The notes: a model not told the origin generated them from the letters alone. Positions 41,967 to 51,510 are shown, counted from the first letter of the stretch. The stretch is DNA of 64,000 nt from Pectobacterium colocasium (GCF_020181655.1 NZ_CP084032.1:1612001-1676000), one strand, 5' to 3'. A program made the numbers and translations.

Positions 41967-42779
41967 ATGAAGAAATGGCGTATAGCTTTGGTGGCGGGAA
42001 TGGTCACGGCCGCGATGGCCTTGACCGCATGCGATAACGCAAGCCATTCTGCCAACCACATTAAAGTGGGGGTGATTAATGGTGCGGAACAGGATGTTGC
42101 CGATGTTGCGAAGAAAGTGGCAAAAGAAAAATATGGCCTGGATGTCGAGTTAGTTGGGTTTAGCGGTTCGCTATTGCCGAACGAAGCGACGGATAAAAGT
42201 GATTTGGACGCGAATGTCTTTCAACACCGTCCTTTTTTGGAACAGCAAAATCGTGAACACGGCTATAAGCTGGTTGCGGTAGGGAATACCTTTGTTTTCC
42301 CGATGGCGGGTTATTCGAAAAAGATAAAAAATATCAACGATCTGAAAGATGGCGATACCATCGCGATTCCTTTCGATCCGACGAATCTGGGGCGGGCGCT
42401 GTTATTACTGGAGAAAACCGGATTAATTACCCTGAAGCCTGATACGGGTTTATTGCCGACGGTGCTGGATATCACTGCCAATCCGCATAACCTACGTATT
42501 ATGGAAGTAGAAGGCGCACAGTTGCCACGTTTATTAGATGACCCGAAAGTGACGGTGGCGATCATTAGCACCACCTATATTCAGCAAACGGGCTTAACGC
42601 CAACGAAAGACGGTATTTTTATTGAAGATAAAGAATCTCCGTATGTGAATATCATTGTTACCCGTGAGGATAATAAGGAGGCGGAGAACGTGAAGAAATT
42701 TATTCAAGCCTACCAGTCCGATGAGGTTGAACAGGCTGCTAACCATATTTTTAATGGCGGTGCAGTAAAAGGATGGTAG
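41967..42779 (+). CDS. MetQ/NlpA-family substrate-binding lipoprotein
   Basis: A 270-residue lipoprotein. The lipobox is MALTAC with the lipidated C22 (numbered from the ATG at 41967; the frame also allows 41937). The mature part has IKVGVINGAEQDVADVAKKV, DANVFQHRPFLEQQN and FPMAGYSKKI, the standard blocks of D-methionine-binding MetQ proteins. No metI or metN gene is adjacent, so it is an orphan binding protein like E. coli NlpA and may serve a MetNI encoded elsewhere. It is divergent from uhpA. Confidence 0.88.
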   Translation: MKKWRIALVAGMVTAAMALTACDNASHSANHIKVGVINGAEQDVADVAKKVAKEKYGLDVELVGFSGSLLPNEATDKSDLDANVFQHRPFLEQQNREHGYKLVAVGNTFVFPMAGYSKKIKNINDLKDGDTIAIPFDPTNLGRALLLLEKTGLITLKPDTGLLPTVLDITANPHNLRIMEVEGAQLPRLLDDPKVTVAIISTTYIQQTGLTPTKDGIFIEDKESPYVNIIVTREDNKEAENVKKFIQAYQSDEVEQAANHIFNGGAVKGW

Positions 42780-43004
42780 CGATAATAATTTGATGGCTAT
42801 GATGCAGTCACCTTTATTAATAATGTGACTGCAAATTAATTAAATAAGAAACTATTCGCAAGGTTCTTTTTTTTATTAAACTCGATTAATAAGCATAGTA
42901 AATTCTCTTATATACACTCTGTAATTGTCGAAGGCGTGTTATTTATTTTATTAATTAACACCTCAAATGACATTACTATTCACTAATTGTAAAAAGGAAA
43001 ATTT
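42780..43004. other. Promoter region of the pectin lyase gene
   Basis: 225 bp of AT-rich DNA. AAGGA precedes the pnl start by eight bases. In P. carotovorum, pnl is activated by RdgB after DNA damage (established knowledge); I could not fix the RdgB site by eye. Confidence 0.5.
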
Positions 43005-43949
43005 ATGGCTTATCCAACAACGAATCTTACTGGGATTATTGGTTTTGCAAAAGCAGCAAATGTTACCGGAGGAACAGGTGGTAAAGTTGTTACGGTAAAT
43101 TCTCTGGCTGATTTTACATCAGCCGTGAGCGGTTCCACAAAAACGATTGTGGTGCTGGGTGCATCGCTGAAAGCATCCGCGCTGACCAAAGTGGTATTTG
43201 GCAGCAATAAAACCATCGTCGGTTCTTTCGGTGGGGCGAATGTGTTGACCAATATCCACCTGCGCGCTGATGCCAGCTCTGCCAATGTCATTTTCCAGAA
43301 CCTGGTTTTTAAACATGATGTCGGGATCAAGGATAATGACGATATTCAGCTGTATTTGAACTACGGTAAGGGATATTGGGTCGATCACTGCTCATGGCCT
43401 GGACATACGTGGAGTGATAACGACGGTAGCCTCGATAAACTGATTTATGTCGGTGAAAAAGCGGATTACGTCACCATCAGTAACTGCTTATTCTCGAATC
43501 ATAAATATGGCTGCATTTTCGGTCACCCGGCAGATGACAATAATAGCGCTTACAATGGCTATCCGCGTTTGACTATCTGCCATAACTATTACGAAAATAT
43601 TGAGGTTCGTGCACCAGGCCTGATGCGTTACGGTTATTTCCACGTGTTCAACAACTACATCAATAAATTCCAGTTGGCTTTTACTGTCGCACAGAATGCC
43701 AATATTATTTCTGAACGCAACGTATTTGGCAGCGGTGCGGAGAAGAATGGGATGGTTGATGATAAAGGCAATGGTTCAACCTTTACCGATAATGGCAGTT
43801 CACCGGCGGCGGTGGCAAGTAAATCGCCTGCGGCTAAATGGACAGCGTCATCTAATTATTCATACAGTTTGATGACAACGTCGGCAGCGCAATCCTGGGT
43901 CGTTTCGAATGCAGGTGCACAGAATAGTGCGCTGAAATTCCCGTCATAA
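43005..43949 (+). CDS. pnl: Pectin lyase (Pnl), PL1 family
   Basis: A 314-residue polysaccharide lyase that cuts methylated pectin by beta-elimination. It matches remembered Pnl of Erwinia carotovora almost throughout, starting MAYPTTNLTGIIGFAKAANV and ending QNSALKFPS, with identical length. PL1 blocks VDHCSWPGHTWSDNDGSLD, CHNYYENIEVRAPGLMRYG (residue R-containing catalytic region) and AFTVAQNANIISERNVFG are visible. There is no signal peptide, in agreement with the known Pnl, which differs from most exported pectate lyases. It is flanked by a metQ-like gene and an AraC regulator, and ends before a strong terminator. Confidence 0.96.
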   Translation: MAYPTTNLTGIIGFAKAANVTGGTGGKVVTVNSLADFTSAVSGSTKTIVVLGASLKASALTKVVFGSNKTIVGSFGGANVLTNIHLRADASSANVIFQNLVFKHDVGIKDNDDIQLYLNYGKGYWVDHCSWPGHTWSDNDGSLDKLIYVGEKADYVTISNCLFSNHKYGCIFGHPADDNNSAYNGYPRLTICHNYYENIEVRAPGLMRYGYFHVFNNYINKFQLAFTVAQNANIISERNVFGSGAEKNGMVDDKGNGSTFTDNGSSPAAVASKSPAAKWTASSNYSYSLMTTSAAQSWVVSNAGAQNSALKFPS

Positions 43950-44047
43950 TTAGTAGGAGGGAACGTTAGATAGTCGTCTGTCATGCATATTTTTGTGTGC
44001 TTGATTTTCAAACGCTTTACGTTTTAGATTGATGGATCTTAGACACA

Positions 44048-44090
44048 TGCCACTCGACATACTTTTTTATGTTGAGTGGCACTTTTTTTA
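44048..44090 (+). terminator. Terminator of pnl
   Basis: 14-bp stem TGCCACTCGACATA/TATGTTGAGTGGCA with one G.T pair, followed by CTTTTTTTATTTT on the plus strand, about 100 bp after the pnl stop. Confidence 0.92.
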
Positions 44091-44304
44091 TTTTAATAAT
44101 GATTATTTCAGTAGCATAATGATTTTACGAACACTGCGCAGAAAAATTTCTTTCATCAATAACTAAAAGTGTAAAAAAATTATTCCGTGCCATCAATATC
44201 GGATAAGATTGTTCTATAATAAACACTTGGAAAGCCCCATTAGAAGAAGTTTGTAAAGGAAAATAACAAATTTTGTGGGGGATTTTTTCGGCAGTCATGG
44301 AGGA

Positions 44305-45333
44305 ATGATGAAAAACAGAGAGTTTATCTATTCAACTATGCCTACGTTTTTACTACGTAGCATTAGTGATGAACTTGTCAATCAAGGTTTTGATCCTGAA
44401 ATAATTTTTTCCGGCCTCCCTATCACATTGCAAGATGTTAATGATCCCTATGTCCGTATTCCAGTGCTTCATGGACAAACAGTTATCCAGAGAGCCTTAC
44501 AGCTTTGCCGATATGATGGCTTTGGGCTAAGGATTGGCGCTAATCATACTATCTCTACAATGGGGCCGCTCTATTTTGCTTTTATTACTAGCCCAACGCT
44601 CCATCATTTATTAGATATCGGATTTAAATACCAAGGGCTTATCCATGGGTTACTGCATTTCTCGTATAGGAAAGAAGAATCGAGAAATTTGGTGTTATTT
44701 GCCCACAGTACATTTCAGCAGATCGATATTCTTACCTTTCTCATTGAGGAAGCTTTTTCATTCTTACCAAGAATGATTCAAGAGATGTCTGCGAAAAATA
44801 TCCGGTTGATAAAGATAGACTTTAGTTTCCCTCAACCTTCTTATTTTGATAAATACCGGAAAAAATTCAACTGCGATTTACATTTTAACCAGCCGCATAA
44901 TGCATTATATTTTCAAGAATCTATTTTACAATTACCTATTCCTACTCATGACCATGTCAATCATAAATTGATGTTGACGTTTCTTGAACAACTGCTTGAA
45001 CGTTATGTTGTTCAGAAAAATATTGTTAATGAGGTATCCCTTATCCTATATCGAACGCTGGAAAAACCGCCAATGTTTGATGCAATAGCCAGACAGCTTG
45101 CAGTAAGTGAACGTACATTACGGCGTCGACTTGCAGAATGCGGTAAAACGTATCTCACGCTGCTGGATGAGGTACGTAAAGAGCGTGCTCTGGCATTGCT
45201 GTACACCTCAGGATTATCAATAGAAAAGATTGGCCTTGCGGTGGGCTTTGATGACATTCGTAGTTTTAGGCGTGCGTTTACTCGTTGGACCGGCAAGACG
45301 CCTCGTCAACTTCGTGCGCAGCGGCATACCTGA
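44305..45333 (+). CDS. AraC-family transcriptional regulator
   Basis: A regulator of about 342 residues. The N-terminal 230 residues form the arabinose-binding-like sensing domain of the OruR/ArgR-like group (PTFLLRSISDELVNQGFDPE, PLYFAFITSPTLHHLLDIG). The C-terminal double HTH has IARQLAVSERTLRRRLAECGK and KIGLAVGFDDIRSFRRAFTRW, with the AraC end TGKTPRQLR. The GTG at 44275 is possible, but GGAGG at 44299-44303 favours the ATGs at 44305 or 44308. It stands directly before the two small exported proteins and macAB, so it is their likely regulator; this is inference. Confidence 0.88.
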   Translation: MMKNREFIYSTMPTFLLRSISDELVNQGFDPEIIFSGLPITLQDVNDPYVRIPVLHGQTVIQRALQLCRYDGFGLRIGANHTISTMGPLYFAFITSPTLHHLLDIGFKYQGLIHGLLHFSYRKEESRNLVLFAHSTFQQIDILTFLIEEAFSFLPRMIQEMSAKNIRLIKIDFSFPQPSYFDKYRKKFNCDLHFNQPHNALYFQESILQLPIPTHDHVNHKLMLTFLEQLLERYVVQKNIVNEVSLILYRTLEKPPMFDAIARQLAVSERTLRRRLAECGKTYLTLLDEVRKERALALLYTSGLSIEKIGLAVGFDDIRSFRRAFTRWTGKTPRQLRAQRHT

Positions 45334-45455
45334 AAATGGCCGGATTTGTCCTCAATTGACCGCCGTACGCCCTTTTTTATTTTAATCACTATTGTAACCT
45401 CATCATGCAGTTCGTAAATAAGACACATTATGATTACTCAAACGAGGTATGCAAC

Positions 45456-45752
45456 ATGGACGTTACTTTTCATAAAAAGCTACTTATGGCTTGTTCTTTT
45501 ACCGCCACTGTTTTCTTTCTGCCTGCATTATTTTCATCTGCCACGTCAGCAGCAACATTAGGTGGAGTGACTGTCATTACTAAAGTTATGTCTCATTCTG
45601 CCTGGCAAGATAGTTGGGGGGCTGCTTGGGATGAATGTCGTTCCAAGTATCGTGGGACTAAAAGTCTGGGATTTAAAGGAGCAACGCAAGGTATGTCTGA
45701 AACGACCGGCGGCGTATATTGGCTGGCCTCATGGGATTGTCACGATAAATAA
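45456..45752 (+). CDS. Small exported cysteine protein A
   Basis: Not recognised. 98 residues from the ATG at 45456, which has GAGGT upstream; the frame opens at 45405. A Sec signal peptide (KKLLMACSFTATVFFLPALF, cleaved near residue 32) leaves about 66 residues with the motif SWGAAWDECRSKY...GTKS and C-terminal ASWDC. C61 and C95 are the only mature cysteines, suggesting one disulfide. It is a paralogue of the next gene: SWG.AWD.CR..Y..TKS and SW.C are shared in the same order. The pair precedes a tripartite MacAB export unit, so the proteins may be its substrates, as MacAB-TolC exports the STII peptide of E. coli. Not identified with a known toxin. Confidence 0.75.
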   Translation: MDVTFHKKLLMACSFTATVFFLPALFSSATSAATLGGVTVITKVMSHSAWQDSWGAAWDECRSKYRGTKSLGFKGATQGMSETTGGVYWLASWDCHDK

Positions 45753-45821
45753 TAAATTGCTATGCAGTTATAAGTATCAACACTCTCTTTAATATTATGT
45801 AATATCAAAAGGACGTAAAAT

Positions 45822-46136
45822 ATGAGATTAAAAAAAATTCGCACACTCGCTTTTTTTATCTGTAGCGTTGCATTAACAGCAAGCTATGTTCCTCAGGCTA
45901 GTGCGGTAATATTTGGGATTGTTAATGTTTCCGATCCGGCAACAATTATCTTTGACCGTTCAACGGGGCGTGCAAGTTATACATATTCTATTCCGCCAAC
46001 GGCGAGTTGGGGTAAGGCTTGGGACGCTTGTCGGAAAGCTTACCCTCAAACAAAAAGTGTGCATTATATAAGGGATACGGCAAAAATTAGTGGCGACCGA
46101 GTGTTGTCTAGTTGGGTGTGTGATAGTAATACATAA
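45822..46136 (+). CDS. Small exported cysteine protein B, paralogue of A
   Basis: Not recognised. 104 residues with a signal peptide (MRLKKIRTLAFFICSVALTA...PQASA, cleaved near residue 28). The mature 76 residues contain SWGKAWDACRKAYPQTKSV and the end SSWVC, as in protein A, with C70 and C100 likely bonded. AAAGGACG lies before the start. The cysteine spacing differs by four residues from protein A, and the N-terminal mature part (VNVSDPATIIFDRSTGRASY) is different, so the two have diverged. It is followed by macA after 143 bp. Confidence 0.75.
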   Translation: MRLKKIRTLAFFICSVALTASYVPQASAVIFGIVNVSDPATIIFDRSTGRASYTYSIPPTASWGKAWDACRKAYPQTKSVHYIRDTAKISGDRVLSSWVCDSNT

Positions 46137-46279
46137 TAGCATCGACTTGATGTGTTAATCTATTTAAAATGATATGTTGTTTGGCCAGTTTTTTATTGTC
46201 ATAGGACTGGTCAAATATTATTGTAGGTTTTATTTCCACACGCCAGCGCCAGATTTTTTCTGAGTATTGAGTGTTAAAT

Positions 46280-47485
46280 ATGGAATCAGAAATAAATAAA
46301 CAACAGAGAAAACTGTGGCTCAGCCTATTATTGGTGTTGGGGGCTCTTGGTATTGGTATTGCGGTTTGGAGTGGCGGTCTATTTTTCAGCCAGACCGAAT
46401 TTGCGAATCGCCATAGCGTTGAGGTTACCTACGCCGATATTGACGATGTGGTGACTGCAGCAGGGCAGATAAGCCCGATGCAATATGTCGATGTTGGGGT
46501 TCAGGTTTCTGGGCAGATTCAGCATATTCCTGTGGCGGTGGGGGCGACCGTAAAAAAGGGGCAGCTCGTCGCGCAGATTGATCCGGAATTACAACTCGCG
46601 ACGGTTGAGGCGAATCGTGCATTACTTGATAGTCAGCAGGCGGCTATACGCCAGCAGATGGCGCAGTTGACATTAGCTCAGCGCCAGAATGCCCGACAAA
46701 GAAAAATGTGGATGGAAGGGGCTGCCAGCGAACAGGACATACAGATTAGCGAAGCCAACTTGCGGGTTGCACAAGCGCAGTTAGAAAGTCTTCAAGCACA
46801 GATACGCCAAACGGAGTCAACGTTAAAAGGGGATAAGGTCAAGCTAGGTTATACCCAGATTTACGCGCCCATCGCGGGTACGGTTGTATCATTACAGGCT
46901 CGTCCCGGTCAAACGCTCAATGCAGTACAACAGACCCCCGTCATTATGCGGATTGCCGATCTAACAAAGATGACGGTATCCGTTCGTGTCTCTGAAGCGG
47001 ATATTCCCCGTCTCCGTATCGGAATGCCTGTCTATTTCAGTGTTCTCGGTTATCCGAAAGTGCGTTGGACAGCCAAGTTACAGCAGATCATGCCTGCTCC
47101 GCAAGGGAGTCAGGACAACACGATGAATGGTGGTAACATGGGTGGAAGCCCCATGATGGAAACGGTATTTTATACCGCCCTTTTTGATATTGATAACGCA
47201 GATGGTCGTTTGATGTCACACATGAGCGCTCAGGTTTACCTCGTTGTGAATGCGGTAAAGCAGGCTATTAGCGTCCCGATTACCGCGTTAACACTACGCC
47301 CCGATGGGCATTTTCAGGTTGAGGTGATCCCTCCAGAAGGCGGTCATGTCAACGCGATTCCCCGTTTGGTTCAGGTGGGTATAAAAGGTCCCGTTCTTGC
47401 TCAAATCACCTCTGGGCTGAGTCTTGGTGAGCATGTTTTGTTACCACCGTTGCCGCAAATTGTGGAAAGTGATTCGTTATGGTAA
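46280..47485 (+). CDS. macA: MacA-type periplasmic adaptor
   Basis: A membrane-fusion protein of about 401 residues with one N-terminal membrane segment (LWLSLLLVLGALGIGIAVW). The biotinyl-lipoyl domain starts ITPMQYVDVGVQVSGQIQHI-like (AGQISPMQYVDVGVQVSGQI), a long alpha-helical hairpin covers about 105-185 with heptad-like ALLDSQQAAIRQQMAQLTLAQ's pattern, and the beta-barrel follows (TQIYAPIAGTVVSLQARPGQ). This is the MacA/EmrA-like adaptor that links MacB to an outer-membrane channel. The GTG at 46271 is a possible earlier start. It overlaps macB by seven bases. Confidence 0.9.
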   Translation: MESEINKQQRKLWLSLLLVLGALGIGIAVWSGGLFFSQTEFANRHSVEVTYADIDDVVTAAGQISPMQYVDVGVQVSGQIQHIPVAVGATVKKGQLVAQIDPELQLATVEANRALLDSQQAAIRQQMAQLTLAQRQNARQRKMWMEGAASEQDIQISEANLRVAQAQLESLQAQIRQTESTLKGDKVKLGYTQIYAPIAGTVVSLQARPGQTLNAVQQTPVIMRIADLTKMTVSVRVSEADIPRLRIGMPVYFSVLGYPKVRWTAKLQQIMPAPQGSQDNTMNGGNMGGSPMMETVFYTALFDIDNADGRLMSHMSAQVYLVVNAVKQAISVPITALTLRPDGHFQVEVIPPEGGHVNAIPRLVQVGIKGPVLAQITSGLSLGEHVLLPPLPQIVESDSLW

Positions 47486-49410
47486 ATCCTACCCCTTTAA
47501 TCGCGTTATCTGGTGTTAGCAAGCAGTATGGTAACGAGGCTCAGGGCTACGTTAGCGTATTACAGGATATCAATCTGACTATTCATGCCGGTGAGTTTGT
47601 CGCTCTTGTTGGTCCCTCTGGATCGGGTAAGTCGACTCTCATGCATATCCTAGGGACTTTAGATGGTGCGACTCAGGGTGTTTACCGCTTTGCCGGACAG
47701 GATGTTTCTCGGTTAAGTGCTGATCAATTGGCACAACTTCGTCGTACGGTTTTCGGTTTTGTATTCCAACGTTACTTTCTTATTCCTGGGATTAGTGCGC
47801 AGGAAAATGTTGAACTTCCCACCGTCTATGCTGGGCTGGAAAAAAGGTTGCGCCATGACCATGCGCAGGCATTGTTAGGCCAGCTTTCTCTATCCGATCG
47901 TTTTGACTACAAACCGGAGCAACTTTCGGGCGGACAACAGCAGCGTGTGTCTATCGCTCGGGCTTTGATAAACGGCGGCGATGTGTTGTTTGCCGATGAA
48001 CCGACGGGCGCGCTTGATAGTGTTAACGGTGAGTCGGTACTGGTGTTATTGGAGACGCTGGCGGCTTCAGGAAGAACCGTTGTTTTAGTCACGCATAACC
48101 CAGATGTGGCGAATCGCGCCCGCCGCGTGATCGAATTACGCGATGGACGTATTGTTTCTGATACCGTCCGTGTTGTCTCTGCCCCAGCAGAGACAATGGG
48201 CACACATTGGCTTGTTACGGCGGGAGGGAAAACTGACCGCTATGCGTTACTGCGTCAGGCCTGGCGGACTCTGCTGTTTTCTCCATTGCGCAGTGCGCTG
48301 ACATTGCTGGGGATTGCTATTGGTATTGCCTCTATTCTCGTGATGCTTGGGATTGGGGAAGGCGCTCGACAAGAAATGTCAAAAACCTTATCGCGGCTGG
48401 GTAGCACGCTAATGACCGTGATTCCGCAGAGCATTGACGCTGATGTGGCTGCGGGACGTATTACTGATGCGGATATTGAAGCGCTTAAGCGGCTACCAGA
48501 TATCGACGCCGTCGTCCCCATGCTTACAGGACAGGCTACGGTGCGACAAGGCGCCTTTAATTTAAAAAGTGCCATTATTGCCACGACGGCTGAGGCGATG
48601 GCGGTCAATAACTGGGGGCTAAGCGCTGGGGCATTTATTATGCCTCTGCACGAATACGCGAATATGTCTGTCACTGTGCTGGGTGCAGAGGTCGCGCAGC
48701 GCAGTTTTCCTTCTGGAAACGCAGTAGGCAGCGACATTCTATTGAACAATATTCCGTTCACGGTGGTAGGGGTTCTTGCGCCTCAAGGCGGGGCTGACAT
48801 GAACGGGAATCTTGATCAAGCTGTTATCGTGCCTTTTGGCACAGGAAGTTTACGCGTCATAGGACGGCAGAATATCGACAGCGTGACATTGAAAGCACGC
48901 TCCTTACAAACGGTAAGACGCGTGGAAAGCGAGGTGAATGATCTACTGTCTGCACGTCATCAGCGCCCTGATTTCACCATCATCAACCGGGCGGCTATTT
49001 TGCGCTCTCAGGAAGCGTCGATGGATATCATGACTGCCATGTTGGGTTCAATTGCCGCGATTTCATTGCTTGTGGGTGGAATTGGCGTGATGAACGTAAT
49101 GTTAATGTCTGTTGCAGAGCGTACGCGAGAGATCGGTATTCGTCTGGCTGTCGGTGCTCGTCAGCAGGATATCCAGTTCCAGTTTCTGTGGGAAGCCATC
49201 ATTCTGGCATTGAGTGGTGGCCTGGTGGGGCTACTGTCAGGGTATTTTCTTGCTCACGTTGTTCACTCTTTCGGCAAGCCAGTCGCGCTGGGTTTTCTCC
49301 CTGCTTTACTCTCTTTTTGTAGTGCGCTTGTCACCGGGCTCCTATTTGGATATTTACCCGCACGTAAAGCGGCCCAGCTCGATCCCGTTATGGCGTTGAA
49401 TCAGGAATGA
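47479..49410 (+). CDS. macB: MacB-type ABC exporter
   Basis: A 643-residue ABC exporter. The N-terminal nucleotide-binding domain has Walker A GPSGSGKST, signature [15 protein letters not shown] and Walker B VLFADEPTGALDS; a membrane segment near 275-295 (ALTLLGIAIGIASILVMLGI) precedes the large periplasmic domain, and three more membrane segments lie near 525-635 (FtsX-like). This is MacB topology and length. MacB pumps substrates from the periplasm through an outer-membrane factor, which matches the presence of Sec-exported small proteins upstream. Start overlaps macA and the stop overlaps the next gene (ATGA), so all three are coupled. Confidence 0.94.
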   Translation: MVNPTPLIALSGVSKQYGNEAQGYVSVLQDINLTIHAGEFVALVGPSGSGKSTLMHILGTLDGATQGVYRFAGQDVSRLSADQLAQLRRTVFGFVFQRYFLIPGISAQENVELPTVYAGLEKRLRHDHAQALLGQLSLSDRFDYKPEQLSGGQQQRVSIARALINGGDVLFADEPTGALDSVNGESVLVLLETLAASGRTVVLVTHNPDVANRARRVIELRDGRIVSDTVRVVSAPAETMGTHWLVTAGGKTDRYALLRQAWRTLLFSPLRSALTLLGIAIGIASILVMLGIGEGARQEMSKTLSRLGSTLMTVIPQSIDADVAAGRITDADIEALKRLPDIDAVVPMLTGQATVRQGAFNLKSAIIATTAEAMAVNNWGLSAGAFIMPLHEYANMSVTVLGAEVAQRSFPSGNAVGSDILLNNIPFTVVGVLAPQGGADMNGNLDQAVIVPFGTGSLRVIGRQNIDSVTLKARSLQTVRRVESEVNDLLSARHQRPDFTIINRAAILRSQEASMDIMTAMLGSIAAISLLVGGIGVMNVMLMSVAERTREIGIRLAVGARQQDIQFQFLWEAIILALSGGLVGLLSGYFLAHVVHSFGKPVALGFLPALLSFCSALVTGLLFGYLPARKAAQLDPVMALNQE

Positions 49411-50777
49411 GGACACTAACGAAATTCAGCTATGTATTGATAGGGATGCTATGTGCGGGCTGTACAGTATTACCCATTCCTGATGATGCCGCCTCCGAAT
49501 TACCGGATACCTGGTCAATAGACGTGACTTCAGCGCTGAAGCCGCCAGATAAGGGGTGGTGGAAGGCTTTTGGCAGTCAGGAGTTGAACACGCTGCTGGA
49601 AGGAGCGCTGCTGGTCAATCGTAATCTTGATACTGTTCGCCAGAACATGGAGCAAGCTCGTATCCAATGGCAGAGTAGCCAGATGGCGAAAACACCAGAG
49701 GTGAATAGCGCATTTTCTAAGAATCTTTCGGGCGTTTGGGGAGAACATCAGCGGAACAAAAGCTATGGCGCCAGCCTGTCGCTATCTTATTCTCCCGATG
49801 TCTGGGGAGCCAAACGCGCTGCTTCTTATAGTAATGAAGCGTTGTGGCGAGCTGCATCTTATGATGTTTCCGCGACGGCATTAATGTTGCGTTCGTCAGT
49901 AATTACCCAATATTTAGCACTGCTTGGCATCCGTCGTCAGATCGCGCTGGCCGAGAAAAATTTGGACATTAGCCGCAGATTATTGACCCTTGTGGAGACT
50001 AAATATGCTGCTGGTGCTGTCGCGAGACTCGACCTTGCTCAACAACAATCCTTTGTTGCGGGAATGGAAGTGATGTTTCTGCAACTGCATCAGCAATCTC
50101 GGCAGGTCAGCAAAACGCTGGCAGCGTTACTCGATAAAACGCCGCAGGAATTAATAGAGCCTAGGCTGCATATTGAAGATCTCCGCATGCCTGATATTGG
50201 CAGCGGTCTTCCTGCGGATCTCATGCACAAGCGGCCCGACCTGTTAAGTGCGGAAGCCAAATTGGCTGCTGCGGGCGCCAATATTGATGCGGCACGAGCC
50301 GCAATGTTTCCCTCGATTTCCCTTTCGGCGACCTCCAGCGTGAGCGCAGCGGGACTAAATCAGTTATTTCGGCTAGCGCCAGGGTGGGGCAGCGGTCTGG
50401 AGATTTCGCTACCTATTTGGGATCGAGCTGCTCGAGTTGATAATCAGCGTCTTGCCTTAATTAACCGAAAAATTGCGCTTAACGCCTACCGCGAAGCGCT
50501 ATTGGTGGCTTTTGGTGACGTCGAAACGGCGCTCCATGCGATGTTGAATTTACAGCAGCAGCAGCGCTGGCAAGATGCACAGTTGGCGGCGGCACGGGAC
50601 TCGCTAAGGCTTGCTGAGATCCGCTATAGAGAGGGAGCTGAGGATCTACAGCGTTTGCTAAACGCACAAAATGTGTTTTATAGCACGGAGCTAGCATCCA
50701 GCATATTGTGGCAACAGAGGCTGCAAGCCGCCAACGATCTGGCTGTAGCACTTGGAGGCAGCGAGTTGCAGGAGTGA
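49407..50777 (+). CDS. Outer-membrane efflux lipoprotein (NodT/OprM family)
   Basis: A 456-residue outer-membrane factor with a lipobox (MLCAGC, lipidated C19). It has two TolC-type repeats with long helices (LLEGALLVNRNLDTVRQNMEQ region and LLVAFGDVETALHAMLNLQQQ region) and the family motif of two-fold internal symmetry (HKRPDLLSAEAKLAAAGANI). It overlaps macB by four bases, so the locus encodes its own channel instead of using TolC. E. coli macAB has no dedicated channel, which makes this arrangement notable. Confidence 0.92.
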   Translation: MRTLTKFSYVLIGMLCAGCTVLPIPDDAASELPDTWSIDVTSALKPPDKGWWKAFGSQELNTLLEGALLVNRNLDTVRQNMEQARIQWQSSQMAKTPEVNSAFSKNLSGVWGEHQRNKSYGASLSLSYSPDVWGAKRAASYSNEALWRAASYDVSATALMLRSSVITQYLALLGIRRQIALAEKNLDISRRLLTLVETKYAAGAVARLDLAQQQSFVAGMEVMFLQLHQQSRQVSKTLAALLDKTPQELIEPRLHIEDLRMPDIGSGLPADLMHKRPDLLSAEAKLAAAGANIDAARAAMFPSISLSATSSVSAAGLNQLFRLAPGWGSGLEISLPIWDRAARVDNQRLALINRKIALNAYREALLVAFGDVETALHAMLNLQQQQRWQDAQLAAARDSLRLAEIRYREGAEDLQRLLNAQNVFYSTELASSILWQQRLQAANDLAVALGGSELQE

Positions 50778-50793
50778 TATGCACTGTCGCACC

Positions 50794-51510
50794 TTAAGCC
50801 GCAATATCATTTCTCGGGCTGTGGGAAAAATACCACTCGACCGTTTTCTTTATTAGCTCTTCCGTCGCATCGACATAATGCTGGGGTGACGTTTTGACTT
50901 CCTGCTCCAGAATGAGAGGAAGCTCGGTGCAGCCCAGAATAATTTTCTCGACGCCAGCCTGCAACAGGCGATCTTTTACCGGCGACAGTATGCTATAGGC
51001 ACTGGCGATATCACCGGATTTATACGCGTAAATGCTTTCCATTACCTGTTGTTGGTCTGCATCATCCGGCGTGTAGCACTCAATATTATCGGCAATCAGG
51101 TTGTCCTGATAAATTCTCGCTTTGACCGTCGCTGTCGTTGCTAACAGGCCGACGCGCGTGGTGTTGGCACTCTTAATCGCCTGACAGGTCACATCAATGA
51201 TACTGATCATCTCCGCTCGGCATTGCTGTTTTAATTCATTAAACCAATAGTGCGCGGTATTACACGGGATAATGATACATTCAGCGCCTGCATTTTCGAG
51301 AATTTTCATATATTGCAGCATTTTTTCCAGCGGTGAGGCACTGTGCTGAAGAATGCATTTTGTTCTGTCAGGGATATCGGGAATAGACACCGCAATCATG
51401 GGGATATGGTCTTGATCCCGATACGCTGGCGTGTTTTTAATCAATTTTTGCATCGCATCGACGGTGGCACCCGGCCCCATACCGCCAAGAATTCCCACGA
51501 GACTGTTCAT
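50794..51510 (-). CDS. Aspartate/glutamate racemase
   Basis: A 238-residue racemase. The N-terminal MNSLVGILGGMGPGAT is typical of the Asp/Glu/hydantoin racemases; the two catalytic cysteines are C83 in IIPCNTAHYW and C194 in ILGCTELPL. It interconverts L- and D-aspartate or glutamate. It is convergent with the efflux gene and divergent from a LysR gene across 239 bp, and a dicarboxylate/amino acid symporter follows, so the three may form a module for D-amino acid use. Confidence 0.9.
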   Translation of the reverse strand: MNSLVGILGGMGPGATVDAMQKLIKNTPAYRDQDHIPMIAVSIPDIPDRTKCILQHSASPLEKMLQYMKILENAGAECIIIPCNTAHYWFNELKQQCRAEMISIIDVTCQAIKSANTTRVGLLATTATVKARIYQDNLIADNIECYTPDDADQQQVMESIYAYKSGDIASAYSILSPVKDRLLQAGVEKIILGCTELPLILEQEVKTSPQHYVDATEELIKKTVEWYFSHSPRNDIAA

